From contig LGFI01000004.1 in the NCBI GenBank assembly GCA_001508155.1, forward strand, positions 1 through 64,000: a stretch of DNA of 64,000 nt, read 5' to 3'. Below, piece after piece: positions 52,750 to 61,798 of the stretch. The notes beneath the pieces are model-generated. The model made no database searches. It saw only the letters and a program-made list of their open reading frames with translations, and was not told the origin of the DNA. Both the position numbers and the translations under genes were made by a program. Numbering within the stretch: the stretch's first letter is position 1; every line of letters starts with the position of its first letter. Source of the stretch: Acetothermia bacterium 64_32. GTDB taxonomy: Bacteria > Bipolaricaulota > Bipolaricaulia > Bipolaricaulales > Bipolaricaulaceae.

Positions 52750-53769
52750 GTGGGAGCCTACATCGTAAAACGGCTCTTGCAGTCGATCCTGGTACTTTTC
52801 GGGCTTTCCCTCTTGATCTTCTTCATAGCCCGGGTGGTGCCGGGGGATCCGGCCCGGGCCGCACTGGGGAACCTGGCCACCGAGGAGCAGGTGGAGCGCC
52901 TCCGGGCCGAGATGCACCTGGACAAGCCCTTCTTCGTCCAGTATTACTACTGGCTGATCTCGGTCCTGCACGGGGATCTGGGGAAATCCCTTTACACCCA
53001 GCGGCCGGTTACCCAAGACCTGGTGCAGTTCCTGCCAGCCACCTTGGAGCTGATGCTGTTTGCCACCCTCATCTCCCTGGTGGTAGGGCAGACCATGGGG
53101 GTGTTGTCAGGCTATTTCAGAAACTCTTGGTTCGATGGGCTTTTCCGGGTGATCTCCTATGCTGGGGTGGCCACCCCTCCTTTTGTGATCGCGATCTTCT
53201 TGCTCTTCATCTTCAGCCAGCTTCTGGGGCTTGCCCCAGGGGTGGGCAGGCTCCCCATCACCATGGCCGAGCCGCCCCGGGTGACCGGGTTCCTCCTGAT
53301 CGACAGCCTCCTTGCCGGCAGGCCAGATGTAACCCTGGTCGCCCTAAAACACATGCTCCTTCCGGCCATCAGCCTGGCCATCGCCCACATCGCTCAAGAA
53401 GGGCGGATCACCCGCTCCTCCCTCATCGACGTGCAGCAGAAGGACTACATCCTGGCCCACCAGGTGCACGGCATCCGGCCCACCAAGGTGATTTTCAAGT
53501 ACCTGCTTAGGCCCTCCATCGTCCCCACGGTCACCGTTATGGGAATGGACTTCGCCTTCCTCCTGTCAAACGCTTTCCTTGTGGAGGTGGTTTTCATGTG
53601 GCCCGGGTTTTCGCGCTATGCAGTGAACGCGATGCTGAGCAAGGACCTCAACGCCATCGTGGCGGTGGTGCTGGTGATCGGGCTCACCGTGGCCCTGGTG
53701 AACCTCTTGGTGGACGTGACCATTGCTTTCCTCGATCCCACCGTGAGGATCAGGAGGAGGGGGGGATGA
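52750..53769 (+). CDS. Dipeptide-type ABC permease (DppB-like), first transporter
   Basis: A 339-residue permease with six membrane helices. It starts 'YIVKRLLQSILVLFGLSLLI' with 'FFIARVVPGDPARAALG' (the DppB/OppB VPGDP motif), and ends with the ATPase-coupling loop 'SSLIDVQQKDYILAHQVHGI' before 'RPTKVIFKYLLRPSIVPTVT'. GTG 52750 has AGGAGGGA upstream. It overlaps the next permease gene as ATGA. Confidence 0.93.
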   Translation: MGAYIVKRLLQSILVLFGLSLLIFFIARVVPGDPARAALGNLATEEQVERLRAEMHLDKPFFVQYYYWLISVLHGDLGKSLYTQRPVTQDLVQFLPATLELMLFATLISLVVGQTMGVLSGYFRNSWFDGLFRVISYAGVATPPFVIAIFLLFIFSQLLGLAPGVGRLPITMAEPPRVTGFLLIDSLLAGRPDVTLVALKHMLLPAISLAIAHIAQEGRITRSSLIDVQQKDYILAHQVHGIRPTKVIFKYLLRPSIVPTVTVMGMDFAFLLSNAFLVEVVFMWPGFSRYAVNAMLSKDLNAIVAVVLVIGLTVALVNLLVDVTIAFLDPTVRIRRRGG

Positions 53770-54659
53770 GCAGCCGGAAAGAAGCAGCCCTTGCAGTGTG
53801 GCAGGCCCGTTGGAAGGGGCTTTCCCGGGGCTGGTACAGGTATTCCCGCAACCCCCTGCACGTGGTGGGGCTGGTGGTGCTGCTCTTGATCGGCCTGGCC
53901 GCCGGCCTGGCCCCTTACATCACGCCTTATCCTGAGCACGCCGGGCCCTACACCAACTTCCGGGAAGCCGGCCTCCCCCCCAGCAAGGCCCACTGGTTCG
54001 GCACCGATCGGGTGGGGAGGGATGTGTTCACCCGGGTGATATTCGGCTACCGGTTCTCCCTGCTTTTGGGGATAGTGGTGCTCTCGATTTCCGTGCCGAT
54101 CGGGGTCTTGTTTGGTCTCATCGCCGGCTACAAACGCGGCTCCTGGATCGAGACGGTGCTCATGCGGGTGACGGACATCTTCCTCTCGGTGCCGCCTTTG
54201 GTCCTGGCCATGGCGGTGGCGGCCATGCTCACCCCGAACCTGTTCAACGCGATGCTGGCGATCTCGATTTCCTGGTGGCCCTGGTACAGCCGGCTGATCT
54301 ACGGGATGACGGTTTCCTTGAGGGAACAGTACTTTGTGCGGGAGCTTGAGCTGACCGGGGCGGGGAAGCTCCAGATCCTGCTCCGGGAGATCCTGCCCAA
54401 CTGTTTGGGGCCGCTTCTAACCAAGGTCACCCTGGACATGGGTTTTGCCATCCTCATGGGGGCCACCCTGAGCTTCGTGGGCTTGGGGGCCCAGCCCCCC
54501 ACCCCGGGCCTGGGGACCATGGTGGCCGAGGGGGCCAAGCGCCTGCCCGCCGAGTGGTGGAGCACCATCTTCCCAGCGCTGGCCATTGTGGTGGTGATCT
54601 TGGCCTTCAACCTGGTGGGGGATGGCCTGCGGGACGTGTTCGCCGAGGAAGAAGTGTGA
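53766..54659 (+). CDS. Dipeptide-type ABC permease (DppC-like), first transporter
   Basis: A 297-residue permease. After an N-terminal helix, 'KAHWFGTDRVGRDVFTRVIF' is the DppC motif preceding helix 2, and 'ELTGAGKLQILLREILPNCL' is the coupling loop. 'GATLSFVGLGAQPPTPGLGT' and 'AFNLVGDGLRDVFAEEEV' complete the usual C-terminus. ATGA overlap with dppB-like gene; its stop overlaps the ATPase start by one base. Confidence 0.93.
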   Translation: MSSRKEAALAVWQARWKGLSRGWYRYSRNPLHVVGLVVLLLIGLAAGLAPYITPYPEHAGPYTNFREAGLPPSKAHWFGTDRVGRDVFTRVIFGYRFSLLLGIVVLSISVPIGVLFGLIAGYKRGSWIETVLMRVTDIFLSVPPLVLAMAVAAMLTPNLFNAMLAISISWWPWYSRLIYGMTVSLREQYFVRELELTGAGKLQILLREILPNCLGPLLTKVTLDMGFAILMGATLSFVGLGAQPPTPGLGTMVAEGAKRLPAEWWSTIFPALAIVVVILAFNLVGDGLRDVFAEEEV

Positions 54660-55651
54660 TGGAAAGGAATATGGAGTCGCTGGTCCAGGTGAAGGGGCTG
54701 TCCGTGGGCTTTCGCGTGTTCGAGGGCCTGCTTAGAGTGCTGGACGGGATCTCCCTCCGGATCGGACAGGGGGAGAGGGTGGGCCTGGTGGGGGAGACCG
54801 GCTGCGGCAAGACCACCACGGTGAAGTCCATCCTCAAGGTACTTCCCCAACCCCCGGCGGTGATCTTCGGGGGCGAGGTGCTCTTCCGGGGTAAGGACGT
54901 CTTAAGGATGGGCCGGCGGGCGGTACACCAGCTCCGCCGGAGCTCGGTGGCCGCCATCTTCCAAGACCCGTTGCAGGCCCTGAACCCGGTGTTCACCGTG
55001 GGAACGCAGCTTTCCGATATCGTGCGGGACTGGGCGGCGGGAACAGGGAAGAGGCTTTCGAAGAAGGAGATATTCCGAAGGTGCGTGGAGGCCCTGGCCC
55101 AGACCGGAATGCCGGATCCGGAGAGGATCATGACCTGCTACCCCATCCAGCTCTCCGGGGGGATGCGCCAGCGGGTCTGCATCGCCGAGGCACTTGTCCG
55201 CCCGGTGGAACTGCTTCTGGCGGATGAGCCCACCACCAACCTCGATGTGACCATCCAAGACCAGATCCTGAGAAAGCTGGACGAGCTGGTGGAGGAAAAG
55301 GGGATGTCCATCCTGCTCATCACCCACTCCCTGGGGGTGGTGATGGACCTCACCGAACGGGTGTACATCATGTACGCCGGCACCATAGTGGAGGAGGGTA
55401 AAACTGAGGAACTCTTCACAAACCCAAAGCACCCTTATACCCAAGGGCTACTCAAGAGCATCCCCAAGCTCACGGGGGAAGGGATCAGTCAAGGTATCCC
55501 AGGGCGGATCCCAAACTACTTGCATCCCCCCTCCGGCTGTCGGTTCCATCCCAGGTGTGAACACGTGATGCCCATATGCACACAGCAGAAGCCACCCCTC
55601 ACCGAATCCGAGGGGGTGGCCTGTCACCTTTACCGGGGTGATGTGAGATGA
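54659..55651 (+). CDS. Peptide ABC transporter ATPase (DppD/OppD-like)
   Basis: A 330-residue ATPase. Walker A '[16 protein letters not shown]', signature '[18 protein letters not shown]', Walker B '[13 protein letters not shown]' and switch '[16 protein letters not shown]' are present, and the C-terminal cysteine cluster '[20 protein letters not shown]' typical of Opp/Dpp ATPases, which may bind an Fe-S cluster, is intact. ATG 54659 overlaps the permease stop as TGATG; ATG 54671 is possible. It pairs with the next ATPase. Confidence 0.94.
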   Translation: MERNMESLVQVKGLSVGFRVFEGLLRVLDGISLRIGQGERVGLVGETGCGKTTTVKSILKVLPQPPAVIFGGEVLFRGKDVLRMGRRAVHQLRRSSVAAIFQDPLQALNPVFTVGTQLSDIVRDWAAGTGKRLSKKEIFRRCVEALAQTGMPDPERIMTCYPIQLSGGMRQRVCIAEALVRPVELLLADEPTTNLDVTIQDQILRKLDELVEEKGMSILLITHSLGVVMDLTERVYIMYAGTIVEEGKTEELFTNPKHPYTQGLLKSIPKLTGEGISQGIPGRIPNYLHPPSGCRFHPRCEHVMPICTQQKPPLTESEGVACHLYRGDVR

Positions 55652-56616
55652 AGGACGTCGTCCTAGAGGTCGTCGACCTGAAGAAGTATTTCCCCACCAA
55701 GCGGGGGACGGTCAAGGCGGTGGATGGGGTGAGCTTCACCGTCCAGGCGGGTGAGACGTTGGGCCTGGTGGGGGAGTCCGGCTCGGGGAAGACGACCACC
55801 GCCCACTGCATCATCGGCCTTTACCCCCCGACCAGTGGGGAGCTGCGATTCAAGGGGCAGGACATAAGCCGTGGGTTTGAAAGGCGGCCGCTTTCCCTGC
55901 GGCGGGAGATCCGCATAGTTTTCCAGGATCCAGGATCTTCCCTAAACCCCAAGCGCCACGTGGCGCAGATCCTGAGCGTGCCCCTCAAGGTGCACCGGAT
56001 CGTGGGCCGCGGGGAGCGGCTTTCCAAGGTGCGCGAGCTCCTGGAGATGGTGGAACTCCCCCCCGACGATTACCTTTACAAGACCCCGCGGGCACTGGGC
56101 GGGGGGGAGATGCAGATGGTGGCCATCGCCCGGGCTCTTGCCACCTCCCCCTCCTTGGTGGTACTGGACGAGCCCACCTCCGCCCTGGACGTATCCGTGC
56201 AGGCCAAGATAATCAGCCTCCTTTTGCGGCTCCAGTCAGAGCTGGGGCTCACCTACCTTTTCATCACCCACGACCTTTCCCTCATGAGGAACGTGGCCAG
56301 CCGGGTGGCGATCATGTACCTGGGAAAGCTGGCGGAGATCGCCCCCACCCTGAAGTTCTTCCGCAGCCCTTTACACCCCTATACCAAGATGCTGCTTTCC
56401 TCCGTCCCGGTGGTCTCCCCGGAGGAACGGGCCCTGAAGCCCGAAAAGGTGGTGTCAAGGGGGGAGATCCCAAGCCCAGTGAACGTGCCACCAGGCTGCA
56501 GCTTCCATCTGCGCTGCCCGGAAAAGGGTGAAGCCTGCTCCCAGCTGGACCCCACACTCCAGGAGATAGAAGAAGACCACTTCGTCCGCTGTCTGCAGTT
56601 CCAGGGCCCTCCATGA
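55648..56616 (+). CDS. Peptide ABC transporter ATPase (DppF/OppF-like)
   Basis: A 322-residue ATPase. Walker A '[18 protein letters not shown]', a signature varied to '[20 protein letters not shown]' (LSGGQ reads LGGGE), Walker B '[17 protein letters not shown]' and switch '[11 protein letters not shown]'. The C-terminal cysteine cluster '[20 protein letters not shown]' is present. ATGA overlap with the other ATPase. These two may also power the second transporter (59967-63325), which has none. Confidence 0.94.
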   Translation: MKDVVLEVVDLKKYFPTKRGTVKAVDGVSFTVQAGETLGLVGESGSGKTTTAHCIIGLYPPTSGELRFKGQDISRGFERRPLSLRREIRIVFQDPGSSLNPKRHVAQILSVPLKVHRIVGRGERLSKVRELLEMVELPPDDYLYKTPRALGGGEMQMVAIARALATSPSLVVLDEPTSALDVSVQAKIISLLLRLQSELGLTYLFITHDLSLMRNVASRVAIMYLGKLAEIAPTLKFFRSPLHPYTKMLLSSVPVVSPEERALKPEKVVSRGEIPSPVNVPPGCSFHLRCPEKGEACSQLDPTLQEIEEDHFVRCLQFQGPP

Positions 56617-56623
56617 GGAATGT

Positions 56624-57490
56624 TCATCTTGCCTTCTTGGCCAGGGCCTCCATGTACCGGAGGACGCGCACGTCGAACTTGTTATCCTCCCGTAGGTGCT
56701 CCTCCAGATTCTCCATGTGGCAAAACAGGGAGAGGGCCTGTTTGAACTCTGGGGTTAAACCTCCATCGACCTCCCCTTGCCAGTAGCCCAATTTCCCGAG
56801 TAGCCCCTGCAAGGTGGAGACCAGGGTTTCATCCAGGGGGATTAGGTCGGCTGGCCCGGCCGGGGCAAAGTAAAGCTGGTGGAGTTCAAAGAGCCTTTTA
56901 AGTTCCTCTATGGGGCGGGGATGATCGTCCACCCGTAGGTCGATGTACCGGTCGTTTCGTCCCCCATAGCCTCCCCCTTCCCGGACTACAAGCAAGGCGG
57001 CGGACTGCTGTCCACGTCGGTCGCCGCCGGCGGCTTGGCCTGCCTCCAGGGCCGCAAGCAGCCGCTCGGCCAGACTGCCGGAAACCTTGATGAAGGACTC
57101 GGCCATGGCCTCCACCACAGCCTGGGAAACCAGGATGTTCCCCTGGCAGGAGAAGCTCTCCCCCACAAGGTGCCCTGCCCAGGGAAGGCAACGCTCCCCG
57201 GTGAAGGCGGCAGCACGGCCGTGGGCATCCACCATCCCCACCTGCCGCAGGGCCCGCTCAGGATCCGCGCTTGTGAGGCGGTCGAGCACATCCTCGGGGG
57301 ACAACCCCTCGGCCAGGAGCTTCAGCCCCTCCGGGCCGTAAGCGGTGTTCGAATAAGATTGCGTTGCAATTGCCCCCACCTTGGCCTTGGCCCAAGGCAC
57401 CACTGCCCCCACCGCGAGGAACTTGGACTGGACGGCCACCCCAAGCTCCTCCGCCTGGGGGTCACACGCCACGACGGAAAAGGTGCCCAT
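56624..57490 (-). CDS. DUF1028 protein with peptidoglycan-binding-like C-terminus
   Basis: A 288-residue protein. Residues 1-215 are DUF1028, an Ntn-hydrolase-like fold: 'TFSVVACDPQAEELGVAVQS' with 'KFLAVGAVVPWAKAKVGAIA' and 'TQSYSNTAYGPEGLKLLAEG', then 'GRCLPW'-like 'GERCLPWAGHLVGESFSCQG' and 'NILVSQAVVEAMAESF'. The last 60 residues ('TLQGLLGKLGYWQGEVDGGL' and 'TPEFKQALSLFCHMENLEEH') look like a PG-binding-type helical module. DUF1028 genes often sit with peptidases and amidohydrolases, and the reaction is unknown. It is the last gene of the minus-strand half of the island, 2 bp from the M24 gene. Confidence 0.85.
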   Translation of the reverse strand: MGTFSVVACDPQAEELGVAVQSKFLAVGAVVPWAKAKVGAIATQSYSNTAYGPEGLKLLAEGLSPEDVLDRLTSADPERALRQVGMVDAHGRAAAFTGERCLPWAGHLVGESFSCQGNILVSQAVVEAMAESFIKVSGSLAERLLAALEAGQAAGGDRRGQQSAALLVVREGGGYGGRNDRYIDLRVDDHPRPIEELKRLFELHQLYFAPAGPADLIPLDETLVSTLQGLLGKLGYWQGEVDGGLTPEFKQALSLFCHMENLEEHLREDNKFDVRVLRYMEALAKKAR

Positions 57491-57492
57491 GA

Positions 57493-58680
57493 TCAGAGGA
57501 TCACCAGGCTCTCCAGGTCCCGGGGGTAATAGGTGAGGATCTCCATCCCCTTTTCGGTGACCAGCACCGTGTCCGAGTGGCGGAAGCCGGCAAACCCAGG
57601 GATGAAGATCCCCGGCTCCACGCTGAGCACCATCCCCGGCTCAAGCACCGTCTCGTCCCCGATGTCCAAGAACGGGGCCTCATGGATCCCTATCCCCAGC
57701 CCGTGCCCGGTGTGATGCCGCCAGTACTCCATGATCCCCCGCTCCTCATAGACCTTCCTCACCGCGGCATCCACCTCTTTGCACGGGACCCCCGGCCTTA
57801 TCGCCTGAAAGGCAGCTTCCTGAAGCTCAAGCATGAGCTTAAAGTACTTTTCCTGCTCTTTCGTCGGCTCGCCCACGATCATGGTCCGCTCGAGCTCGCT
57901 GCGGTAGCCGCCTATCGCCGGGCCTGTCCCGGTGATGAGGACATCCCCCTTTCGGATCACGGCGTTGCGGGTGAGGGAGTGGGGATAGGCGGAGTACTTC
58001 CCGATCTGTCCCCGGAAGCCCACGAAAACCGCCTCCGCCGAGCCGGTGAAGGACCTGTCCTTTTCGCCATAGGCCTTGACCATGGCCATGGTGGCCTTAA
58101 GGCTCGCCCGCAAGCTTATCTCGTTCTCAAACAGGCCCGGCCGCGTGTACTCCTGCAGGAGCCGATGGGCCAGGTTCCCCCACCTCACGCTTTCCTTTAT
58201 GAGGAAAATCTCCTCGTCGGACTTTATCCGCATCATCTCCTCGACGAGGTCGCGGGCGGGCTCTATCTTAGCCCGGGGAAGGAGCTCACTCAGCTTCGGG
58301 CCCCGATACCCGTAGACGGCCGGAGCCCCGTCCCCATCGCAGCCGATCCTCTTTTCCGCAAGGCCTAGCTCCTCCAAAAGGTCCTTCAGGTAAAGCATGG
58401 GATGACGGATGGAGGGATACTCCGGGTATTTTCTTACGATAACATCGTAGGCGTAGAGCTCCACGTGGTCCCCCTCTAGCTCGGGCACGAAGAACCAGGC
58501 CTTCCCGCCCGCCAAGATGAGGCACATGGGACGCTCCGTAGCGATGAAGCTGAAGTTCGTAAGGTAGAATATCTGCTGGGGATCGAACAGGCACAGGGCG
58601 TCAAACCCCTTGTTTGCCATCCGCTCGAATACCCGCTCCCTCCGCCTTTTTAGTTCCTCCTTGCTTATCTCAAGCCGCAT
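57493..58680 (-). CDS. Creatinase-like M24 protein with altered metal site
   Basis: A 395-residue pita-bread protein. The N-terminal creatinase domain (residues 1-150) and C-terminal fold are clear, and the active-site His322-His323 and His326 in 'RHHTGHGLGIGIHEAPF' and Glu355 in 'SVEPGIFIPG' are kept. Three other metal ligands are changed: the first Asp is Gly251 (or Thr250) in 'LITGTGPAIGGYRSELERT', the second is Glu262, and the last Glu is Ser369 in 'RHSDTVLVTEKG'. Creatinase itself is metal-independent, so this may be a non-metallo amidinohydrolase or amidase rather than a peptidase. It overlaps the amidohydrolase gene by 11 bp. Confidence 0.85.
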   Translation of the reverse strand: MRLEISKEELKRRRERVFERMANKGFDALCLFDPQQIFYLTNFSFIATERPMCLILAGGKAWFFVPELEGDHVELYAYDVIVRKYPEYPSIRHPMLYLKDLLEELGLAEKRIGCDGDGAPAVYGYRGPKLSELLPRAKIEPARDLVEEMMRIKSDEEIFLIKESVRWGNLAHRLLQEYTRPGLFENEISLRASLKATMAMVKAYGEKDRSFTGSAEAVFVGFRGQIGKYSAYPHSLTRNAVIRKGDVLITGTGPAIGGYRSELERTMIVGEPTKEQEKYFKLMLELQEAAFQAIRPGVPCKEVDAAVRKVYEERGIMEYWRHHTGHGLGIGIHEAPFLDIGDETVLEPGMVLSVEPGIFIPGFAGFRHSDTVLVTEKGMEILTYYPRDLESLVIL

Positions 58681-59956
58681 CCTCCCCTCCTTGGCTCCAC
58701 GGCTCCCGGACGGGGCGGCGCCGCCACTCCGGGGAAGCCGATACCACCTTCCCCTCCTTCATCACCCAGCTCACCTCGCCCAGGACGGCGATGTCCTGAA
58801 GCGGATCCCTATCCACCATGATGAGATCGGCCACCTTCCCCGGCTCGATCGTCCCCAGCTCTTCCGCAAGGCCCAGGGCCTCGGCGGCCGTCTTGGTAGC
58901 GGCCTGGATCGCCTCCATGTTGGAGTAACCGTATCTTGTGAGGAATTCTATCTCCCTATGGAGCATCGCAAACGGACGAGTGGCCCGGATGTTGTCGGTC
59001 CCGGTTGCCACCTTGACCCCGTGCTTGTGCACGATCTCCATCGTCCTCGGGATGTCCTCCATGATCCCGGTATACACCCTGAGCGTCCCCTCTATCCGCT
59101 CCCGATCAGGGTGATAACGATATTCCCCTTCTTTTTGGTACTTTTCTTTCAAGGCCTTGGCTTCCTCGAAGATGTCGTGCAGCACCCACAGGGTGGGGAC
59201 GAGGACGATCCCCTTTTCGGCCATGATGGCGGCCGTCTCCTCCTCTATTGCGATCCCGTGTTCGATGGTGTCTGCCCCGGCGAGGGCGGCGGCTTTCGTC
59301 GCGCTGAAGGTGCTGGCGTGGACGGCGACCCGCATGCCCAGGCGGTGTGCTTCCTCCACCCCGGCCTTGAGCTCATCGATTGTGAACTCGGAAAAGTCCC
59401 CGTGGCGATTTGAGGCAAGGAGCTTGATGAGGTTCGCCCCGGCCTTCCTTTCCCGTCTCACCGCCTGTTTCACCGCCTCCGGGCCGTCGGCCTCCAGGGC
59501 GGAGCACCAGTCCACCGGGCCGGAGCCATGGCCCCCGGTGATGCAGATGCCCGCCCCGGCGGCCAGAACCCGAGGCCCCAGGACCAACCCCCGGTCGATG
59601 GCCGTCTTGAGGGCGAGGGCTATATAGCCGGAACCGAGGTCCCTGACGGTGGTCACCCCGGCCTGCAGGGCACACCGCAGGTTCCTCAGGGCCACCACCC
59701 CGGCGTAGGCCTGCGGCAGGCCCCGGGGCGGGGTGGGGACGAACCCGGGGTAGTAGACGTGGACGTGGCAGTCTATCAGCCCCGGGAGCAGGAACCTCGC
59801 CCTGGCATCGATGATCTCCACCCCTTGTGGAATGGGAACCTCCCCCTCCCTCCCTACCGCGGCAATCTTGCCCTCTTCGACTAGAACAACGCCGTCTTCA
59901 ATCGGTGGCGCTCCCGTGCCGTCGATGATAGTGCCACCCACGATGGCCGTTTTCAT
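58670..59956 (-). CDS. Metal-dependent amidohydrolase
   Basis: A 428-residue TIM-barrel amidohydrolase of the imidazolonepropionase/prolidase-like group. 'FLLPGLIDCHVHVYYPG' carries the HxH pair, 'AGANLIKLLASNRHGDFSEF' the metal-bridging lysine, 'MRVAVHASTFSATKAA' and 'ADTIEHGIAIEEETA' the next two His, and 'VKVATGTDNIRATRPF' the catalytic Asp. A long helical insertion ('DIFEEAKALKEKYQKEGEYR') follows the second His. Substrates for this group include cyclic imides, Xaa-Pro dipeptides and aryl amides. It precedes the transporter permeases by 10 bp and is co-transcribed with them. Confidence 0.9.
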   Translation of the reverse strand: MKTAIVGGTIIDGTGAPPIEDGVVLVEEGKIAAVGREGEVPIPQGVEIIDARARFLLPGLIDCHVHVYYPGFVPTPPRGLPQAYAGVVALRNLRCALQAGVTTVRDLGSGYIALALKTAIDRGLVLGPRVLAAGAGICITGGHGSGPVDWCSALEADGPEAVKQAVRRERKAGANLIKLLASNRHGDFSEFTIDELKAGVEEAHRLGMRVAVHASTFSATKAAALAGADTIEHGIAIEEETAAIMAEKGIVLVPTLWVLHDIFEEAKALKEKYQKEGEYRYHPDRERIEGTLRVYTGIMEDIPRTMEIVHKHGVKVATGTDNIRATRPFAMLHREIEFLTRYGYSNMEAIQAATKTAAEALGLAEELGTIEPGKVADLIMVDRDPLQDIAVLGEVSWVMKEGKVVSASPEWRRRPVREPWSQGGEDAA

Positions 59957-59966
59957 CTCCTTCCTC

Positions 59967-60794
59967 CTAAACCTTCACATCCAAGAGGTCCCTGAGCCCG
60001 TCCCCTAGGATGTTGAACGCTAGCACCGTGACGAAGATGGCCATCCCCGGGAAGATGATGGCGTGGGGCGCCTGCCTTATGTAGGGGCGGGCGGTGTTCA
60101 CCATGAGGCCCCACTCCGGGGTGGGGGGGGAGATCCCCACCCCCAGGAAGCTCAGGCCCGCGGTGGTCAGGGCGGCGGTGCCCATGTCCATGGTGGCCAG
60201 GACCAGGATGGGGCCGATGAGGTTGGGCAGGATGTGTCTTAGGATGATCCGGGTGGGACCGGCTCCCAGGGCGCGCGCCGCCTCCACGAACTCCTCTTCC
60301 TTGAGGGCCAGCACCGACCCCCGGGCCACCCGGGCATAGGTCGGAAGCGCAAACACCCCGATGGCCACGATAACCGGAACCAAGCCGCTCCCCAACACCA
60401 CCGCGATCAGGATGGCCAGGAGTATCCCCGGGATGGAGAGGAGGACGTCCACAAAGCGCATCACCAAGAAATCCACCGTCCCCCCGAAGAAGCCGGCCAC
60501 AAGGCCGATGGCCACCCCGGTGGTGAGCCCCACCAAAAGCGCCGAGGCGCTCACAAGGAGCGTCACCCTCGCCCCGTAGACGATGCGGCTGAACACATCC
60601 CGCCCCAGCTCATCCGTCCCGAGGAGGTGCCCCTCCCCAGGCGGGGAGAGGATGTGACGAACGTCGCACCGGTTCGGGTCATGGGTGGCGATCTGGGGGG
60701 CGAAGATGGCCAAGGTGATAATCCCCAGCACCACCAGGGCCGAGAGAAGCATCAGTTTGCTTCCAAAAAGCCTTTTTGCTCCTCGCCTTTTCAT
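59967..60794 (-). CDS. Dipeptide-type ABC permease (DppC-like), second transporter
   Basis: A 275-residue permease. 'GTDELGRDVFSRIVYGARVT' (DppC motif), coupling loop 'EFVEAARALGAGPTRIILRH' with 'ILPNLIGPILVLATMDMGTA', and 'AGLSFLGVGISPPTPEWGLM' are conserved. It starts 1 bp after the DppB-like gene. The operon contains no ATPases, so it must borrow those at 54659-56616 or others. Confidence 0.93.
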   Translation of the reverse strand: MKRRGAKRLFGSKLMLLSALVVLGIITLAIFAPQIATHDPNRCDVRHILSPPGEGHLLGTDELGRDVFSRIVYGARVTLLVSASALLVGLTTGVAIGLVAGFFGGTVDFLVMRFVDVLLSIPGILLAILIAVVLGSGLVPVIVAIGVFALPTYARVARGSVLALKEEEFVEAARALGAGPTRIILRHILPNLIGPILVLATMDMGTAALTTAGLSFLGVGISPPTPEWGLMVNTARPYIRQAPHAIIFPGMAIFVTVLAFNILGDGLRDLLDVKV

Positions 60795-60795
60795 C

Positions 60796-61746
60796 TCAGT
60801 CGTAGGTTATCCGGGGATCGATGGCCACGTAGACCAGGTCTACCAGGAGGTTTATCAGGATCACCCCGATCGAGATCACCAGGACGGTTGCCCGCACCAC
60901 CGGGAAGTCGTTCCCCACAATCCCCTGATAGAGGTAGCGGCCGATCCCGGGCCAGGCGAACACCGTCTCGGTGATGGTGGCCCCGGCGATGATCACCCCG
61001 AACTGGAGTCCGAACACCGTCACCACCGGGATGAGGGCGTTCCGCAGGGCATGGCGAAAGATGACGGTGGACTCCCGCAGCCCTTTCGCTCGGGCAGTGG
61101 CAAGGTAATCCTCCCCCAGGACCTCCAGCATGGAGGAGCGGGTTAGCCGCACGAGGAGCCCCCAGCTGGGGGCGCTTAAGGTGATGCCGGGCAGGATGAT
61201 GTGCTTGAGTCCTTCCCAGGTCCAGAACGGCCCCCCATAACCTGATGCGGGCAGCCATCCCAGCCGCAAGGAGAAAAGGAGCATCAGCATAAGCCCGAGC
61301 CAGAAGTTGGGCAGGGCCATCCCGGCCAGGGCCAGGACCCTCAAGAGGTGGTCAGGGAGGCTGTTCCGATAGACCGCCGACAGCACCCCAAGCGGGATGC
61401 TAATCAGTATCGCCAAAAGCAGGCTGAACGCCCCCAGCTCCAAGGTGGCCGGGTACCTGGCCTTCAGGGCATCGATCACCGGGCGGCCGGTCTGGATGGA
61501 ATTCCCCAGGTCTAAACGGGCAAGCTGTTTCAGATAAAGGAAGAACTGCACGTGAAGTGGCTTGTCCAGCCCATAGGCGGCCCGGATCTGATCCACCACC
61601 TCTTTGGTCGCCCGCCCCGCCCCCGGAGGGATGAGGAGGGACATGGGGTCACCCGGGGCAAGGTACAGGGAGAAGAACACCACCACTACCACCCCAAAGG
61701 CCACAAGCGCCCCAATGAGAAGGCGCCTTACGATGTAAGAAGCCAT
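60796..61746 (-). CDS. Dipeptide-type ABC permease (DppB-like), second transporter
   Basis: A 316-residue permease with six helices. 'YIVRRLLIGALVAFGVVVVV' then 'FFSLYLAPGDPMSLLIPPGA' (PGDP motif) opens it; 'VLGEDYLATARAKGLRESTV' is the coupling loop; 'IAGATITETVFAWPGIGRYL' the late helix. It follows a binding-protein gene after a terminator hairpin, mirroring the first transporter. Confidence 0.93.
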   Translation of the reverse strand: MASYIVRRLLIGALVAFGVVVVVFFSLYLAPGDPMSLLIPPGAGRATKEVVDQIRAAYGLDKPLHVQFFLYLKQLARLDLGNSIQTGRPVIDALKARYPATLELGAFSLLLAILISIPLGVLSAVYRNSLPDHLLRVLALAGMALPNFWLGLMLMLLFSLRLGWLPASGYGGPFWTWEGLKHIILPGITLSAPSWGLLVRLTRSSMLEVLGEDYLATARAKGLRESTVIFRHALRNALIPVVTVFGLQFGVIIAGATITETVFAWPGIGRYLYQGIVGNDFPVVRATVLVISIGVILINLLVDLVYVAIDPRITYD

Positions 61747-61760
61747 CGAGCCCGCCCTCT

Positions 61761-61792
61761 AAAAAAGGGGAGGGCAGTCCCCTGCCCTCCCC
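61761..61792 (-). terminator. Intrinsic terminator after second binding-protein gene
   Basis: On the minus strand GGGGAGGGCAG (61792-61782), loop GGGA, CTGCCCTCCCC (61777-61767), then six T (61766-61761). It lies between the binding protein and the permease, so readthrough sets permease expression. Confidence 0.9.
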
Positions 61793-61798
61793 TCTTCC

